NCBI GenBank assembly: GCA_016721825.1
Contig: JADKHI010000006.1
Coordinates: 248,001 to 312,000 of the forward strand
From: Flavobacteriales bacterium
Lineage (GTDB): Bacteria > Bacteroidota > Bacteroidia > Flavobacteriales_F > PHOS-HE28
Reading direction: 5' to 3'
DNA length: 64,000 nt
Positions 1 through 9,229 of this stretch are shown here, in pieces (the stretch's first letter is position 1; each line of letters opens with the position of its first letter). Below the pieces are notes generated by a model. The model was not told the origin of the DNA. It worked only from the letters and a program-made list of their open reading frames with translations, and did not search any database. The position numbers and the translations under genes are program-made.

Positions 1-603
1 AAGGTAGAGCTCATCCGCTGCGGCCATGAAGGGCCCGCTTCGGAAGCCCAGCTTTCCCACGGCCAGCTCGGGTGTCACATGCTGCCCCAGGATCCCCGTA
101 GGCTTCGGGTCGTTGAACACGCCTTCCTTCACCAACAACGAAGCACCGCCGGGTTCCTTCTCTTCACCGGGCTGAAGAACGAGCAACACCGTACCCGACC
201 ACTGATCACGCATGCGATGCAAAGCGATCCCCGCACCGAGGACCATGGCCGTATGTGCGTCGTGTCCGCAGGCATGCATCACGCCCGGCACGGTGGAGCA
301 GTATTCCGGTTTACCCTCCTCCATGATCGGCAGTGCATCGAGGTCCGCGCGTATCGCGAAACAGCGCTCGCTCGGAGCGCGCGTACCGCGCACCAAGGCG
401 ATCGCGCCGGTGCCCACCGAGTCCGGTGTCAAGCGAGCCAGGCCATCACGCACCTCGATGCCTTCAGCGCGCAACTGCTCCACCGCATAACGCACGGTGC
501 CGGTCTCGCGGAACGACAGCTCAGGATGTGCATGCAAGTGGCGACGCCACCGCACGAGTTGATCCCGAAGGCCGGCCAGTTCGCTCTTGATCCCGTCGAT
601 CAC
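1..603 (-). CDS. M20-family amidohydrolase, N-terminal part (runs off left edge)
   Basis: N-terminal 201 codons of an M20/M40 metallo-amidohydrolase (hippurate / N-acyl-amino-acid hydrolase type), which removes acyl groups from amino acids using a di-metal centre. Seen on the minus strand: HLHAHPELSF near residues 22-31, RADLDALPIMEE near 84-95 and HACGHDAHTAMV near 110-121, the metal-binding block of the family. The first codon is GTG at 603-601, overlapping the TGA of the upstream TauE gene (GTGA), so the two are probably translationally coupled. The C-terminal half lies outside the window. The family is clear; the substrate is not determined. Confidence 0.88.
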   Translation of the reverse strand, partial: MIDGIKSELAGLRDQLVRWRRHLHAHPELSFRETGTVRYAVEQLRAEGIEVRDGLARLTPDSVGTGAIALVRGTRAPSERCFAIRADLDALPIMEEGKPEYCSTVPGVMHACGHDAHTAMVLGAGIALHRMRDQWSGTVLLVLQPGEEKEPGGASLLVKEGVFNDPKPTGILGQHVTPELAVGKLGFRSGPFMAAADELYL

Positions 604-968
604 TTGCCGAAGATCAGTTTGAGGGAGGCCACCATCATGAGCACGCCGAAAACCTTCTTCACCGCATCGGCAGGAAGGGAGAGCGAGAGCTTGCTGCCCA
701 TGTAGCCACCGACCACGAAGGCCACCGCGATCACCGCCACGGCCTTCAGGTCCAAGGGAGTGTTGCGGTGGTAGTTCCATGCGGCCAGGAACACGACCGG
801 AAGTACGAGCACACCCAGGCTTGTGCCTTGCGCTTGATGTTGCGAGTAGCCCAGCAGCCACACCAATGCGGGCACCATCACGATGCCTCCACCAATGCCC
901 ACGAAACCGCTCAACATGCCAGCGGCCAGGCCGATGAGCAACAGAAGGGCGATGGTGGTCGGTGACAT
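600..968 (-). CDS. Half-size TauE/SafE-family membrane protein
   Basis: A 122-residue integral membrane protein of the TauE/SafE (DUF81) family, proposed exporters or importers of sulfur oxyanions and other small organic anions. It shows the typical N-terminal glycine block SGFVGIGGGIVMVPALVWLL near residues 21-40 and about four hydrophobic segments. Usual members are about 250 residues with two such halves, so this is a single repeat that would have to dimerise. ATG start at 968. It lies 3 bases after the large TolB-like gene and overlaps the M20 gene start by 4 bases, suggesting one operon. Confidence 0.85.
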   Translation of the reverse strand: MSPTTIALLLLIGLAAGMLSGFVGIGGGIVMVPALVWLLGYSQHQAQGTSLGVLVLPVVFLAAWNYHRNTPLDLKAVAVIAVAFVVGGYMGSKLSLSLPADAVKKVFGVLMMVASLKLIFGK

Positions 969-971
969 GGC

Positions 972-3900
972 TCAGATGTCGAGGCCGAGGGAGAAGTGGA
1001 ACACCGGATCCAGGATCACGCCATCATCAACGCCCCAGGCCCAATCGCCACGGATGAAGTAGCCGAGCACACGTGTGCGCAATCCGAAGCCATAGCTGCC
1101 CAGGATCGGTTCGCGCAGGTTCTTGATGGTGATGGTGAGCGGGTTCCGTTCGATGATCTGCTGGTTGAAGGTGTTGTCGTCGCTGTAGGGATCCGTGCCG
1201 GTCCACGCCGTACCCAGGTCACCGAAGCCGATGATCTGGAAGTTCTGGATAAGGTCGCTGCGGATCGGGCGGTTGATGAGGTACTTGAACAACGGGATCC
1301 GGAGCTCGGTGTTCAGCATGGCGAAGCTGCTACCGTTGCGAGCGTTGTAATAGAAGCCGCGCAAAGGAACACCACTGCTCTGGTAGGTGTAGTTCTGCGA
1401 CTGGTCCACGGGGATGGACTCATCCACTTTCGGGAAGAACCAGTTGTCCACGCCGCCCATGTAGAACAGCACCTTGCGGCTGCCGAAGGAGCTACTGCCT
1501 GCCAGACGCGAAACCCAAATGATGTCGCGGTGAACCGTGAGCGAATGACGCAGGTCCATGCCCACCACTTGCATGTCGGTTTCGCGGTTGTCCGGTTGGA
1601 TGTAGTACTCCCCGAAGAACTTCAACTTCCAGCCGGTCCATAGGTTGAGGCCGCGCGGGATGGAGCTGTCGTACACATACTCCAATCGGGTACCGGTCAT
1701 GTGGTCCGAATAGTTCGGCTGCCGCAAGCTGACACCATCGGTGCTCTGCACCACATAGCGATCATTGCGATACAGCAACGAACCTCGTAAGCAGGCCAGC
1801 TCACTGAAGGGCCAGGTGATGCGCGCCACAGCGGAGTGTGAATGCAACTTCACCAGACCCACGTTGGAGATGCCTTGAATGGATTGGCGTTGGAAGATGA
1901 ACTCCTTGTTCAATCGCCGTTTCAGGTTCGCGTAGCGGAGCAGATAGTCGTTGTTGTTCAGGTCAAGGGCCAGTCGGAAACCGCCGATGATCTTGTGGTC
2001 CTCGAACAGGTCGCTCGCGGCCATGCTCACCATGCCGCTAAGGCCCGGGTTGAGCGATGTGGCACCGGAAAGCGGCTGGTAGAATTGCGCGTTGTAACTG
2101 TTGCCCAACTGGGTGAGCACTTCGTCCGTAGCGAAGTTGACGTTGTAGTTGCGTTGCTCCGGAAAGATGAGCGTGATGCCCTGGCCTGCAAGTCTGCTGG
2201 TGGTATCCGCAATGCCGATCACAGGCACGTCGCCCTCCTTCTGTCCGGCCGCCGCACTTTCGTCCGCGAATCGGTAATCACGGATGTCCACCGCATCGGC
2301 CGTGGTGTCAGGCGGATACTGCGGCGCCACTTTCACCACAGGGCTCATGTCATCGGTGATGGCACCACCGGTCAGGTCATCGCGCTTCGCGGGGCCAGGG
2401 TGCTCGGCATCCTCCCCTTGCACAGTGCGGCCATCCGTGGTGGTGCCGAACATAAAGCGGTAGGCTCCGTCCACATACATCAGTTGGCTGTAACGGCCGC
2501 GCTGCATGTTCACCTCCTGCTCAATGATGCCGCGCTTCAGATCGGTCACGCGAGCCTCGCTGGTGAAATAGCGGTAGTGGACCGTGGTATCAATGCCGGA
2601 CACCGCGCTGTCGTAGGTCACGAGCCAGCGGTTGTTCAGTCCGCCCTTGTCGCTCAGGTACGTGTAGCTCGAACTATCGTACTGGGCAGGCTGCGTCTCG
2701 TTGAAACCCGGCGTACGGCTCATGCGCTGCAGGATCGGCGAGCGCGTTTCGAGGTCGAAGATGAAGATGTCCTTCGCTGCAAGGTGATAGGTGACGTCCT
2801 TCTCCATGCGCAACGTATCATCCGTGCGGTCGCTGCTGAAGATGATGCCCTTGCCATCATCCACGAAACGTGGGTCGAGGTCATCGAAGAGGTCATCGGT
2901 GAGCTGCTCCTGACGGTTACCGATCACATAGTACTGGTAGAGGTCCGTGTGCCCTTCACGCACACCGCTGAACACCATCCGTTGGCCATCGGCGCTGTAG
3001 GCCATGCTCAGGATCTTCTCCAGCAGGAACACCGGCTTGGTCACCGTCTTGCGGTCGTCGACGGTGTAGGTGTTGAGGTACAGTTCGCCCCTCTTCTCCA
3101 AGGCATAGGTCAACGCGCGACCAGTGGGGTGCCAGGCCAACACAGGATAGCTGCGGTCAACGATGCGGTTCAGCTTCTTCTCGCCTTTCAGCAAACGACG
3201 GAGCTTCTTCTCGGTGCGGTCGTAGAGCCACAACTTGTACTGACCCATCTCATTGCTCACCCATGCCGCATAGCGGCCGTCGGGGCTCAGCTTGAACTGG
3301 CTGTAGTTGCGTGTGCGCTTCGTCCTCACCGGGAGCATCTCCAGTTGTGCGGCCTGCTTCATGCGGTCCTCGGCGGTGAAGCGCTCCTTGTAGTAGGCGT
3401 TGCATTCCTCCGTCAGCGTCTTCAGGCCTACGCCCAGTACATAGAGGAAGCCCCCTTCCGGATTCCGGCTCACCCGCGTCATGTAGAGGATGTTGGGGAT
3501 CACGCTCGGGCCATAGACGTCGGCCACATAAGCCCAGATGGATTGACCGGCCAGCGCCGCATCGTCTCCGGTCAAGCGGTTCAACTTATCGAAGCGACCG
3601 CTGAGCACACCATCACGCAGGCGGCTCATCTCGGTCGGCCCCATCGGACCGGTGGCCTGAGCTACGACACCCTTGGTGTACCACTCGGGCAGGTTCAGCA
3701 AGGTGCTGTTCTTCAACACCTCACGCCAGTTGCCGCCGTACATCATGCGATCCAGCATCACCTGGGCTAGACCGGACCGCACCTGCCGGTCCAGCAGCGC
3801 ATGTTCGCCCTCGTTGTACACGAAGATCTTGGTGCCCACAATGCGTGTCACCCCGCCAATATTGTAAGCCTCGTCCGTGGTCACACCGATGTTGCTCTGG

Positions 3901-4250
3901 CGGAAGTCGGTGAGGGAGTTGTACACAACGAACTGCAGGCGCTCATCCACCGTGTAGTCGAAGAAGCCTTCCAACTCCTTCTTGTTCTTGTGGGCACTGA
4001 GGGCCACGTAGCGGGCCACATCGCGGCCTCCCTTGTAGAAGTATGTCTCCAGCTGGTCGAAGCGGTAGTACTGCCAGAGGAAATCCTGGTATTGCACGCG
4101 GTTCTTGCCATACTCCTGGTAGGACCCGTTGTAGAACTGGGCCCGCAGGCCGCTGGCCGACACGCAGAGCGCCAGGGTCAGCAACAGCCGGGGGAAGAGG
4201 AGGAGCGGGCGATGGAACACCGTACTGAAGATAGCTACTTTCGGGCCCAT
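972..4250 (-). CDS. Large exported protein: protease-like N-domain, TolB-type propeller and outer-membrane barrel
   Basis: A 1092-residue exported protein. A signal peptide (LLLFPRLLLTLALCVSASG, cleaved near residue 38) is followed by an N-terminal region with peptidase-like architecture (LPEWYTKGV...AQATG) but no HExxH seen. Next come TolB/PD40-type propeller repeats at about 320-520 (for example FKLSPDGRYAAWVSNEMG and AYSADGQRMVFSG). The C-terminal ~350 residues alternate as in a BamA/Omp85-like beta-barrel and end DPVFHFSLGLDI. Such proteins are common in Bacteroidota and usually annotated as TolB-like translocation proteins; their function is unknown. ATG at 4250 is used; a GTG 30 bases downstream is an alternative start. 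Divergent from the MBL gene. Confidence 0.75.
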   Translation of the reverse strand: MGPKVAIFSTVFHRPLLLFPRLLLTLALCVSASGLRAQFYNGSYQEYGKNRVQYQDFLWQYYRFDQLETYFYKGGRDVARYVALSAHKNKKELEGFFDYTVDERLQFVVYNSLTDFRQSNIGVTTDEAYNIGGVTRIVGTKIFVYNEGEHALLDRQVRSGLAQVMLDRMMYGGNWREVLKNSTLLNLPEWYTKGVVAQATGPMGPTEMSRLRDGVLSGRFDKLNRLTGDDAALAGQSIWAYVADVYGPSVIPNILYMTRVSRNPEGGFLYVLGVGLKTLTEECNAYYKERFTAEDRMKQAAQLEMLPVRTKRTRNYSQFKLSPDGRYAAWVSNEMGQYKLWLYDRTEKKLRRLLKGEKKLNRIVDRSYPVLAWHPTGRALTYALEKRGELYLNTYTVDDRKTVTKPVFLLEKILSMAYSADGQRMVFSGVREGHTDLYQYYVIGNRQEQLTDDLFDDLDPRFVDDGKGIIFSSDRTDDTLRMEKDVTYHLAAKDIFIFDLETRSPILQRMSRTPGFNETQPAQYDSSSYTYLSDKGGLNNRWLVTYDSAVSGIDTTVHYRYFTSEARVTDLKRGIIEQEVNMQRGRYSQLMYVDGAYRFMFGTTTDGRTVQGEDAEHPGPAKRDDLTGGAITDDMSPVVKVAPQYPPDTTADAVDIRDYRFADESAAAGQKEGDVPVIGIADTTSRLAGQGITLIFPEQRNYNVNFATDEVLTQLGNSYNAQFYQPLSGATSLNPGLSGMVSMAASDLFEDHKIIGGFRLALDLNNNDYLLRYANLKRRLNKEFIFQRQSIQGISNVGLVKLHSHSAVARITWPFSELACLRGSLLYRNDRYVVQSTDGVSLRQPNYSDHMTGTRLEYVYDSSIPRGLNLWTGWKLKFFGEYYIQPDNRETDMQVVGMDLRHSLTVHRDIIWVSRLAGSSSFGSRKVLFYMGGVDNWFFPKVDESIPVDQSQNYTYQSSGVPLRGFYYNARNGSSFAMLNTELRIPLFKYLINRPIRSDLIQNFQIIGFGDLGTAWTGTDPYSDDNTFNQQIIERNPLTITIKNLREPILGSYGFGLRTRVLGYFIRGDWAWGVDDGVILDPVFHFSLGLDI

Positions 4251-4291
4251 GTTGTGGGCCTCGGCTCCGCGAATTTCAGGCTTTTCCGCTC

Positions 4292-4933
4292 GTGCTGCGC
4301 ATCGTTCCCTTCACCTTCAACCCCTTCCAGGAGAATACCTACGTGCTTCACGATGGTCGCGAGGCCGTTCTCGTGGATCCGGGCTGCTGGAACAGTGGGG
4401 AGGAACATGAGCTGGAGACCTACTTCGCGGAGAACGGGCTGACCCCCACCCGTCTTGTGCTGACGCACGCCCACATCGACCATGTGCTGGGCTGTGCGTG
4501 GGCTTTTCAGCGCTACGGGTTGAAGCCCCAGATGCACCGGGCCGACCTGGAGATGTTGCGCGGAGCACCCAACGTGGGCCGCATGTACGGGCTGCATTGC
4601 GAACCCGTGCCGGAGCCCGAAGTGTTCCTGGAGGAAGGCGACACCATCGCCCTTGGGAATGCACGGATGGAGGTGCTCTTCGTTCCGGGCCACGCCCCCG
4701 GCCACATCGCCCTCTACAATTCGGAAGAGCGCTACGTGATCGCAGGGGATGTGCTCTTCCACCGCAGCATCGGGCGTACGGACCTGCCCGGCGGGGATCT
4801 CGGCACCCTCCTCAGCAGCATCAGCACCAAGCTGTTCCCCTTGGGTGACGATGTAGTCGTTCATTCAGGCCATGGACCGGCGACCACGGTCGGTGACGAG
4901 CGGAAACACAACCCTTTCCTGAAACAACTATAG
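4292..4933 (+). CDS. MBL-fold metallo-hydrolase (glyoxalase II-like)
   Basis: A 213-residue metallo-beta-lactamase-fold hydrolase of the YcbL/GloB-like group, cytoplasmic (no signal peptide). The zinc-site motifs are present: THAHIDHVLG near residues 51-60, PGHAPGHIALY near 133-143, GDVLFHRSIGRTDLPGGD near 152-169, and HSGHGP near 191-196. The most plausible start is GTG at 4292; there is no ATG before the conserved NPFQENTYVL block. It is divergent from the large TolB-like gene, and a TACTTTCG element lies about 45 bases upstream. The substrate is probably a small thioester or lactone, but that cannot be read from the sequence. Confidence 0.85.
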   Translation: MLRIVPFTFNPFQENTYVLHDGREAVLVDPGCWNSGEEHELETYFAENGLTPTRLVLTHAHIDHVLGCAWAFQRYGLKPQMHRADLEMLRGAPNVGRMYGLHCEPVPEPEVFLEEGDTIALGNARMEVLFVPGHAPGHIALYNSEERYVIAGDVLFHRSIGRTDLPGGDLGTLLSSISTKLFPLGDDVVVHSGHGPATTVGDERKHNPFLKQL

Positions 4934-4953
4934 CCCTGGTAAGCGGGCCGGGC

Positions 4954-5799
4954 TCAATGGTTGGGCGGCTTGGGATCCACCGTGCGGCTCTTCTCGAACT
5001 CGTTGTGCTTGATCGGCGGTGGGCAATCGAAGCCGTCGCGGGCGCGCAGGAACAGGAAGCGGACGCTGAAGATGATGGGTCGGTACTGGCTGCTGAACCA
5101 TTGCAACTCTCCGAACCCTTCGTCCTCCGGTACAATGCTGAAGATGGGCGTTTCAATGGCCGGGATCAGGATCAGGTTGCCCGTGAGTTTGAAGCCGTAG
5201 CCCAGCTTGAAATGCAGTTGGGCCATCAGGTCCGGGGGGAAGGCGTGGCCGTTGAGCAACGGGTCCCCGGTGTGCGCGTAGTCGCTTCCGAGGCGGTAGT
5301 CCACGTTCGCGCCCAAGCTCAATTGCACGAACTGGTAGTCGACCGTGGGGATGAACTTGTTGGCGTTGAAGCTGAAGCTGAGCAGGCGTTCCGCGAAATC
5401 ACCCTCCCCTTCCACCGGCGTGATCGTGTCGCCGCGCTGCAGCGTTCCCGCATAGGACTCGGCCCCGCGCAGGTTCTTGTAGGCCACCCCGAGGTCGAGG
5501 TAGTCCACGACCACCGGATCGCGCGTGTACCAACTGAGGCCGCCCTCGATATAGAAGCCCAGGCGCCCGTTCGGATCATAGGTGGTGGTATACGACGAGT
5601 CCCCCGCGTTGTAGACTTCCTCCTCCTCGCTGCTGAACGGGGGCATCGTGTAGGTCAGTCCCGGCGCCACGAACCAACCGATGCGCTTCGCCTGGCCTTC
5701 CAGCGGGATGATGTCCTTACGCTTCCGGTCGTAGCGGCCCTGGGCCATGGCGGACAAGCCGGAAAGACACAGCAGGAAGATCAGCAGACCTCGGTTCAT
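4954..5799 (-). CDS. Conserved outer-membrane beta-barrel-like protein
   Basis: A 281-residue exported protein not assigned to a named family. It opens with a signal peptide (MNRGLLIFLLCLSGLSAMAQ). The rest has the alternating aromatic/polar pattern of an outer-membrane barrel, with strand-like segments such as LGFYIEGGLSWYTRDPVVVD and PIIFSVRFLFLRARDG. The start chosen is ATG 5799, directly before the signal peptide, rather than the in-frame ATG 27 bases upstream. It converges with the MBL gene, with 20 bases between the stops. Confidence 0.65.
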   Translation of the reverse strand: MNRGLLIFLLCLSGLSAMAQGRYDRKRKDIIPLEGQAKRIGWFVAPGLTYTMPPFSSEEEEVYNAGDSSYTTTYDPNGRLGFYIEGGLSWYTRDPVVVDYLDLGVAYKNLRGAESYAGTLQRGDTITPVEGEGDFAERLLSFSFNANKFIPTVDYQFVQLSLGANVDYRLGSDYAHTGDPLLNGHAFPPDLMAQLHFKLGYGFKLTGNLILIPAIETPIFSIVPEDEGFGELQWFSSQYRPIIFSVRFLFLRARDGFDCPPPIKHNEFEKSRTVDPKPPNH

Positions 5800-5935
5800 C
5801 GCAGCGCAAGTTGGCGCTACAGCCAACGCTTCAACACCTGCGTGGGACTGAACGTATCAACGGGGGCGTGTGGGGTTCAGGCTTGCAACCAGCGCACTCA
5901 TCCGCGAAAATGAGACCAGGAGACCAGGTCAACGG

Positions 5936-6463
5936 CTAATACGCATATACCCTTAGCTCGTAGTCAGAGTCTGAAGAATTGCTGATCACGCGATCATAAG
6001 CAGCGCTTTCGAGACCTTGAGGTGGAGATACCAGTATCTCAAGCAACTCAACGTCCAAGGGCTTGTTGAATTCCCCAACGAACTTGGACTCATGTGATCC
6101 AAAAGCATAGGACAACTCGTAATTCAGCGGCCCCAAAACCCGAAACACGATCGGCTTTACCACAAGACGCTTGTCCAATCTACTGACCTGTATATCGAAT
6201 GTCGCCTTCTTGACACGCATTGTCTTATAGCGACCAATGAGGTACGTCGCTACGTAATAGCCATGCCCACCCGAGGTTGATAAAGAGTCTATCTGTTGAG
6301 CGATATGCAAGCCATCCTCCGCCTGTTCCTCCGCATCGGGGCTCGTGCAGGCAACGGCACTCATCAACATGCAGCCCGATAACGCTCCCAGGAACCGAAG
6401 TGCGGCCGAACGCCAACTCGAATTCAGCGGTCGCGATGATGATGCTTCACTGACTTCGACCAT
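5936..6463 (-). CDS. Hypothetical lipoprotein
   Basis: A 175-residue protein with a long N-terminal arm, one hydrophobic segment and a lipobox-like LMSAVAC, so probably a lipoprotein processed at Cys39. No family was recognised. The mature part is predicted to be mainly beta-strand (VSRLDKRLVVKPIVFRVLG, YELSYAFG). It follows kmo on the same strand after 47 bases, but its base composition is visibly more AT-rich than kmo and kynU, which suggests separate acquisition. The start is uncertain: ATG 6463 is used, and ATG 6505 is also in frame. Confidence 0.5.
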   Translation of the reverse strand: MVEVSEASSSRPLNSSWRSAALRFLGALSGCMLMSAVACTSPDAEEQAEDGLHIAQQIDSLSTSGGHGYYVATYLIGRYKTMRVKKATFDIQVSRLDKRLVVKPIVFRVLGPLNYELSYAFGSHESKFVGEFNKPLDVELLEILVSPPQGLESAAYDRVISNSSDSDYELRVYAY

Positions 6464-6510
6464 AGCCCTGCTCTCGTTACTAATGATGCAAAAGGTTGGG
6501 CACATGGTCT

Positions 6511-7863
6511 TCAGTTCACCTGCTCCAACAGATCCAACGCCTTCTTCTCCACCTCCTCGCTCTCCCACTTCTCGGCGATGCCGGGCATGGCCAGCACCTG
6601 TTCCATGATGCGGTCGTGGCGAAGGCCTTCGTCCCAGGCTGTCTTGTAGCCGATGTCGCTGAACTTCACCTGGCTGTAAAGCGGCAACCACTTGTCCGGG
6701 TGCTTCGCCTGGAGGCGGCCTTCGATCTTCTTGCGCAGGATGAATTGTGGGTCCGCGACGAGGTCGCGCATCTCCACGAAGTTGCGCAGGCTCAGGTCGG
6801 CGATGGCATCGCCGTTGGGCTTGCGGGCCTTGCCGTAGGCGTCGAGCACCGTGGCCCAGTTGTCGTCGCCATGCTCGTTGAGCAGGTCGTTCAACACCTT
6901 GCAGTCCTCGTAGCCGGCGTTCATGCCTTCGCCATAGAAGGGCACGATGGCGTGGGCCGCGTCGCCGATCAGCGCCACCTTGTCCTTGTGCGTCCACGGA
7001 CCGCAGCGGATGATGGCGAGGTTGCTCTGCGGATTGCGGAAGTACTGCTCGGCAAGGTCGGGCAGCATGGGGATGGCGTCCGCGAAGTGCGCCTCGAAGA
7101 ACCGCATCAGATCCTTTTCATCCTTGATGTTGCCGAAAGCGAACTCCCCCTCGTGCGGCATGAAGAGCGTGCCGGTGAAGCCGCCGTCCTGGTTGGCCAG
7201 GCCCATCATCATGAAGTAGCGGCGCGGCCAGATGTGCAGGCACTGCGGATCCATCTTCGGCGTGCCATCGGCATTGCTGGGGAAGGCGATCTCCTTGTAG
7301 TCGTGCTCGATGAAGCTCTGGCTGAAATTGAAGCGCCCCTTCATCATCTCCTGGCGCACCGCGCTGGGCGCACCATCGCTGCCGAAGACCACATCCGCCG
7401 CCACGGCGCTCGACTGGCCGGTCCGCTCATCCACGAAGGTGCACGTGCCGGTATCGAGGTGCACACCGGCACAGCGGTGGTCGAAGTGCAGCTTCACGTT
7501 GGGGAACTTCTCCGCCTCCGTGAGCATCACCTTGTTCAGCTCACCGCGGCTCACGCTGTGGATGGCCTTGTTGTCGATGGAATACGGCAATCGTGTGGTC
7601 TTGCCATCGCGGTCGTGCGTCATGCGGGCATAGACCGGCACCACGATCCGCTCCACGGCCTCCTGCACCCCGGCGGCCTTCAACGCGGTCCAACCCCGGT
7701 GGCTCACCACCAGGTTGATGCTGCGCCCCGCGTAGATGTTGGTCTTGCGTGGGTCGGGACGACGCTCGTACAGGTTCACATGGTGCCCGCGCTTGGCGAG
7801 GAACACGGTGAGCAGGCTGCCGACGAGTCCGCCGCCGACGATGGTGATGTTCTTTCCGCTCAT
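6511..7863 (-). CDS. kmo: Kynurenine 3-monooxygenase
   Basis: A 450-residue class A flavin monooxygenase that hydroxylates L-kynurenine to 3-hydroxykynurenine using NADPH and O2. The FAD-binding GxGxxG is at ITIVGGGLVGSLL (residues 6-18). The second FAD motif is VALIGDAAHAIVPFYGEGMN near 300-319, containing the PFYGEGMNAGYEDC block typical of KMO. Length matches the family. It lies 25 bases downstream of kynU, making a two-gene kynurenine operon. Together they feed either quinolinate/NAD synthesis or tryptophan breakdown; no 3-hydroxyanthranilate dioxygenase is in the window. Confidence 0.95.
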   Translation of the reverse strand: MSGKNITIVGGGLVGSLLTVFLAKRGHHVNLYERRPDPRKTNIYAGRSINLVVSHRGWTALKAAGVQEAVERIVVPVYARMTHDRDGKTTRLPYSIDNKAIHSVSRGELNKVMLTEAEKFPNVKLHFDHRCAGVHLDTGTCTFVDERTGQSSAVAADVVFGSDGAPSAVRQEMMKGRFNFSQSFIEHDYKEIAFPSNADGTPKMDPQCLHIWPRRYFMMMGLANQDGGFTGTLFMPHEGEFAFGNIKDEKDLMRFFEAHFADAIPMLPDLAEQYFRNPQSNLAIIRCGPWTHKDKVALIGDAAHAIVPFYGEGMNAGYEDCKVLNDLLNEHGDDNWATVLDAYGKARKPNGDAIADLSLRNFVEMRDLVADPQFILRKKIEGRLQAKHPDKWLPLYSQVKFSDIGYKTAWDEGLRHDRIMEQVLAMPGIAEKWESEEVEKKALDLLEQVN

Positions 7864-7888
7864 GTTGCGTGTTGACAGGTTGTGAGGG

Positions 7889-9169
7889 TCACGTGTTCGC
7901 CAGCGCGGCTTTCAAGATCCCGCCGAAGCGGTGCACATCCTCGAATGAACAGTAAAGCGGAACGGGCGCCACCCGGATCACATTGGGTTCGCGCCAATCG
8001 GCGATCACCCCGCGTTCGGTCAGCTTGTTGAAGAGGGACTTGCCGTGCCCGTGGGCGAGGATGCTCAGCTGACAGCCGCGCTGCGCCGGGTCGTTCGGGG
8101 TGATCACTTCGAGGTTGGTGTTCGTGGCTTTCGCCACCTCAGCGATGATGAACGCCAGGTAGGCGGTCAGTTGTTCGCTCTTGGCACGCAGCTCCGCGAT
8201 GCCGGCGCGATCGAACTGCTCCAGCGCCACGCGGTGCACGGCCATGCTGAACACCGGCGCGTTGCTCACCTGCCAGGCCTCGGCCGTGGGCATGGGCTTG
8301 AACGTGCGCTCCATCTTGAAGCGTTCGGCCTTGTCGTGCCCCCACCATCCGGCGAAGAGCGGCAATTCCTTCCCGAGGTGGCGCTGGTGCACGAAGGCAC
8401 CGGCCACACTGCCCGGGCCACTGTTCAGGTACTTGTAGCTGCACCAGCAGGCGAAGTCCATGCCCCAGTCGTGCAGCTTCAGGTGAAGGTTCCCCGCGGC
8501 ATGCGCGAGATCGAAACCGGCCTTCGCCCCCACGGCATGCGCGGCCTTGGTGATCGAAGCCATGTCGAAAGCCTGGCCCGTGTAGAAGTTCACGCCTCCG
8601 AAACACACGAGCGCCAACTCCTCGCCGAGCTCATTGATCTTCGCCACGATGTCCTCGGTGCGCAACGTGTGCTCCCCGGTGCGGGGCTGCACTTCCACGA
8701 GGTCCTTCCCAGGATCACCGCCATGGAAGGCGATCTGCGAAGCGAAGGCGTAGGTATCGCTCGGGAAGGGACGGGTCTCCGTGAGGATCTTCACACGCTT
8801 CCCTTGGGGGCTGTAGAAGGATACCAGCAGGAAATGCAGGTTGCTCGTGAGCTGGTTCATCACCACCACCTCCTCGGGCAGGGCGCCCACCAGGCGTGCG
8901 GTGCTCGCCGTGAGCTCGTCGTGGTAGCTGTACCACGGGTGCTTGGCCAGGAAATGGCCCTCCACACCGAAACGGGCCCAGTCATCGAGCTCCTGCTTCA
9001 AGGCATCGGCGGCGGCCTTGGGCTGGAGCCCGAGGGAATTCCCGGTCAGGTAAACGACAGGCTTCCCTTCGTGCTGGGGGAAGTGGAACTCATCACGGAA
9101 CGCGCGCAGCGGATCGGCGGCGTCCAGGGCCTTGGCGAAGGCGGGGGTGTTCTCGAAGATGACCGGCAT
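7889..9169 (-). CDS. kynU: Kynureninase
   Basis: A 426-residue PLP-dependent hydrolase that cleaves kynurenine or 3-hydroxykynurenine to (3-hydroxy)anthranilate and alanine. Family features are VYLTGNSLGLQPK near residues 39-51, the PLP Asp in GFDLAHAAGN, and the PLP lysine in WCSYKYLNSGPG. ATG 9169 starts MPVIFENTPAF; the open frame continues far upstream but overlaps hemL and is not coding there. It is the first gene of the kynU-kmo pair and diverges from hemL across 60 bases. Confidence 0.95.
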   Translation of the reverse strand: MPVIFENTPAFAKALDAADPLRAFRDEFHFPQHEGKPVVYLTGNSLGLQPKAAADALKQELDDWARFGVEGHFLAKHPWYSYHDELTASTARLVGALPEEVVVMNQLTSNLHFLLVSFYSPQGKRVKILTETRPFPSDTYAFASQIAFHGGDPGKDLVEVQPRTGEHTLRTEDIVAKINELGEELALVCFGGVNFYTGQAFDMASITKAAHAVGAKAGFDLAHAAGNLHLKLHDWGMDFACWCSYKYLNSGPGSVAGAFVHQRHLGKELPLFAGWWGHDKAERFKMERTFKPMPTAEAWQVSNAPVFSMAVHRVALEQFDRAGIAELRAKSEQLTAYLAFIIAEVAKATNTNLEVITPNDPAQRGCQLSILAHGHGKSLFNKLTERGVIADWREPNVIRVAPVPLYCSFEDVHRFGGILKAALANT

Positions 9170-9229
9170 ATGACCTGTAATGTGTGCGAAAGTAGGAGCT
9201 TCGCACCCGTCATTCCTGAGGAACATCAC

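Noticed and set aside
1842..3770. Long plus-strand open frame (642 codons) opposite the TolB-like gene
   Set aside because: Composition is His/Val/Arg/Ala-rich antisense noise typical of GC-rich DNA; the minus strand carries a signal peptide and recognisable domains.
7881..7893. TGTGA-GGG-TCACG palindrome between kmo and kynU
   Set aside because: The spacer is 3 instead of 6 bases and it overlaps the kynU stop, so it does not fit a CRP/FNR site.
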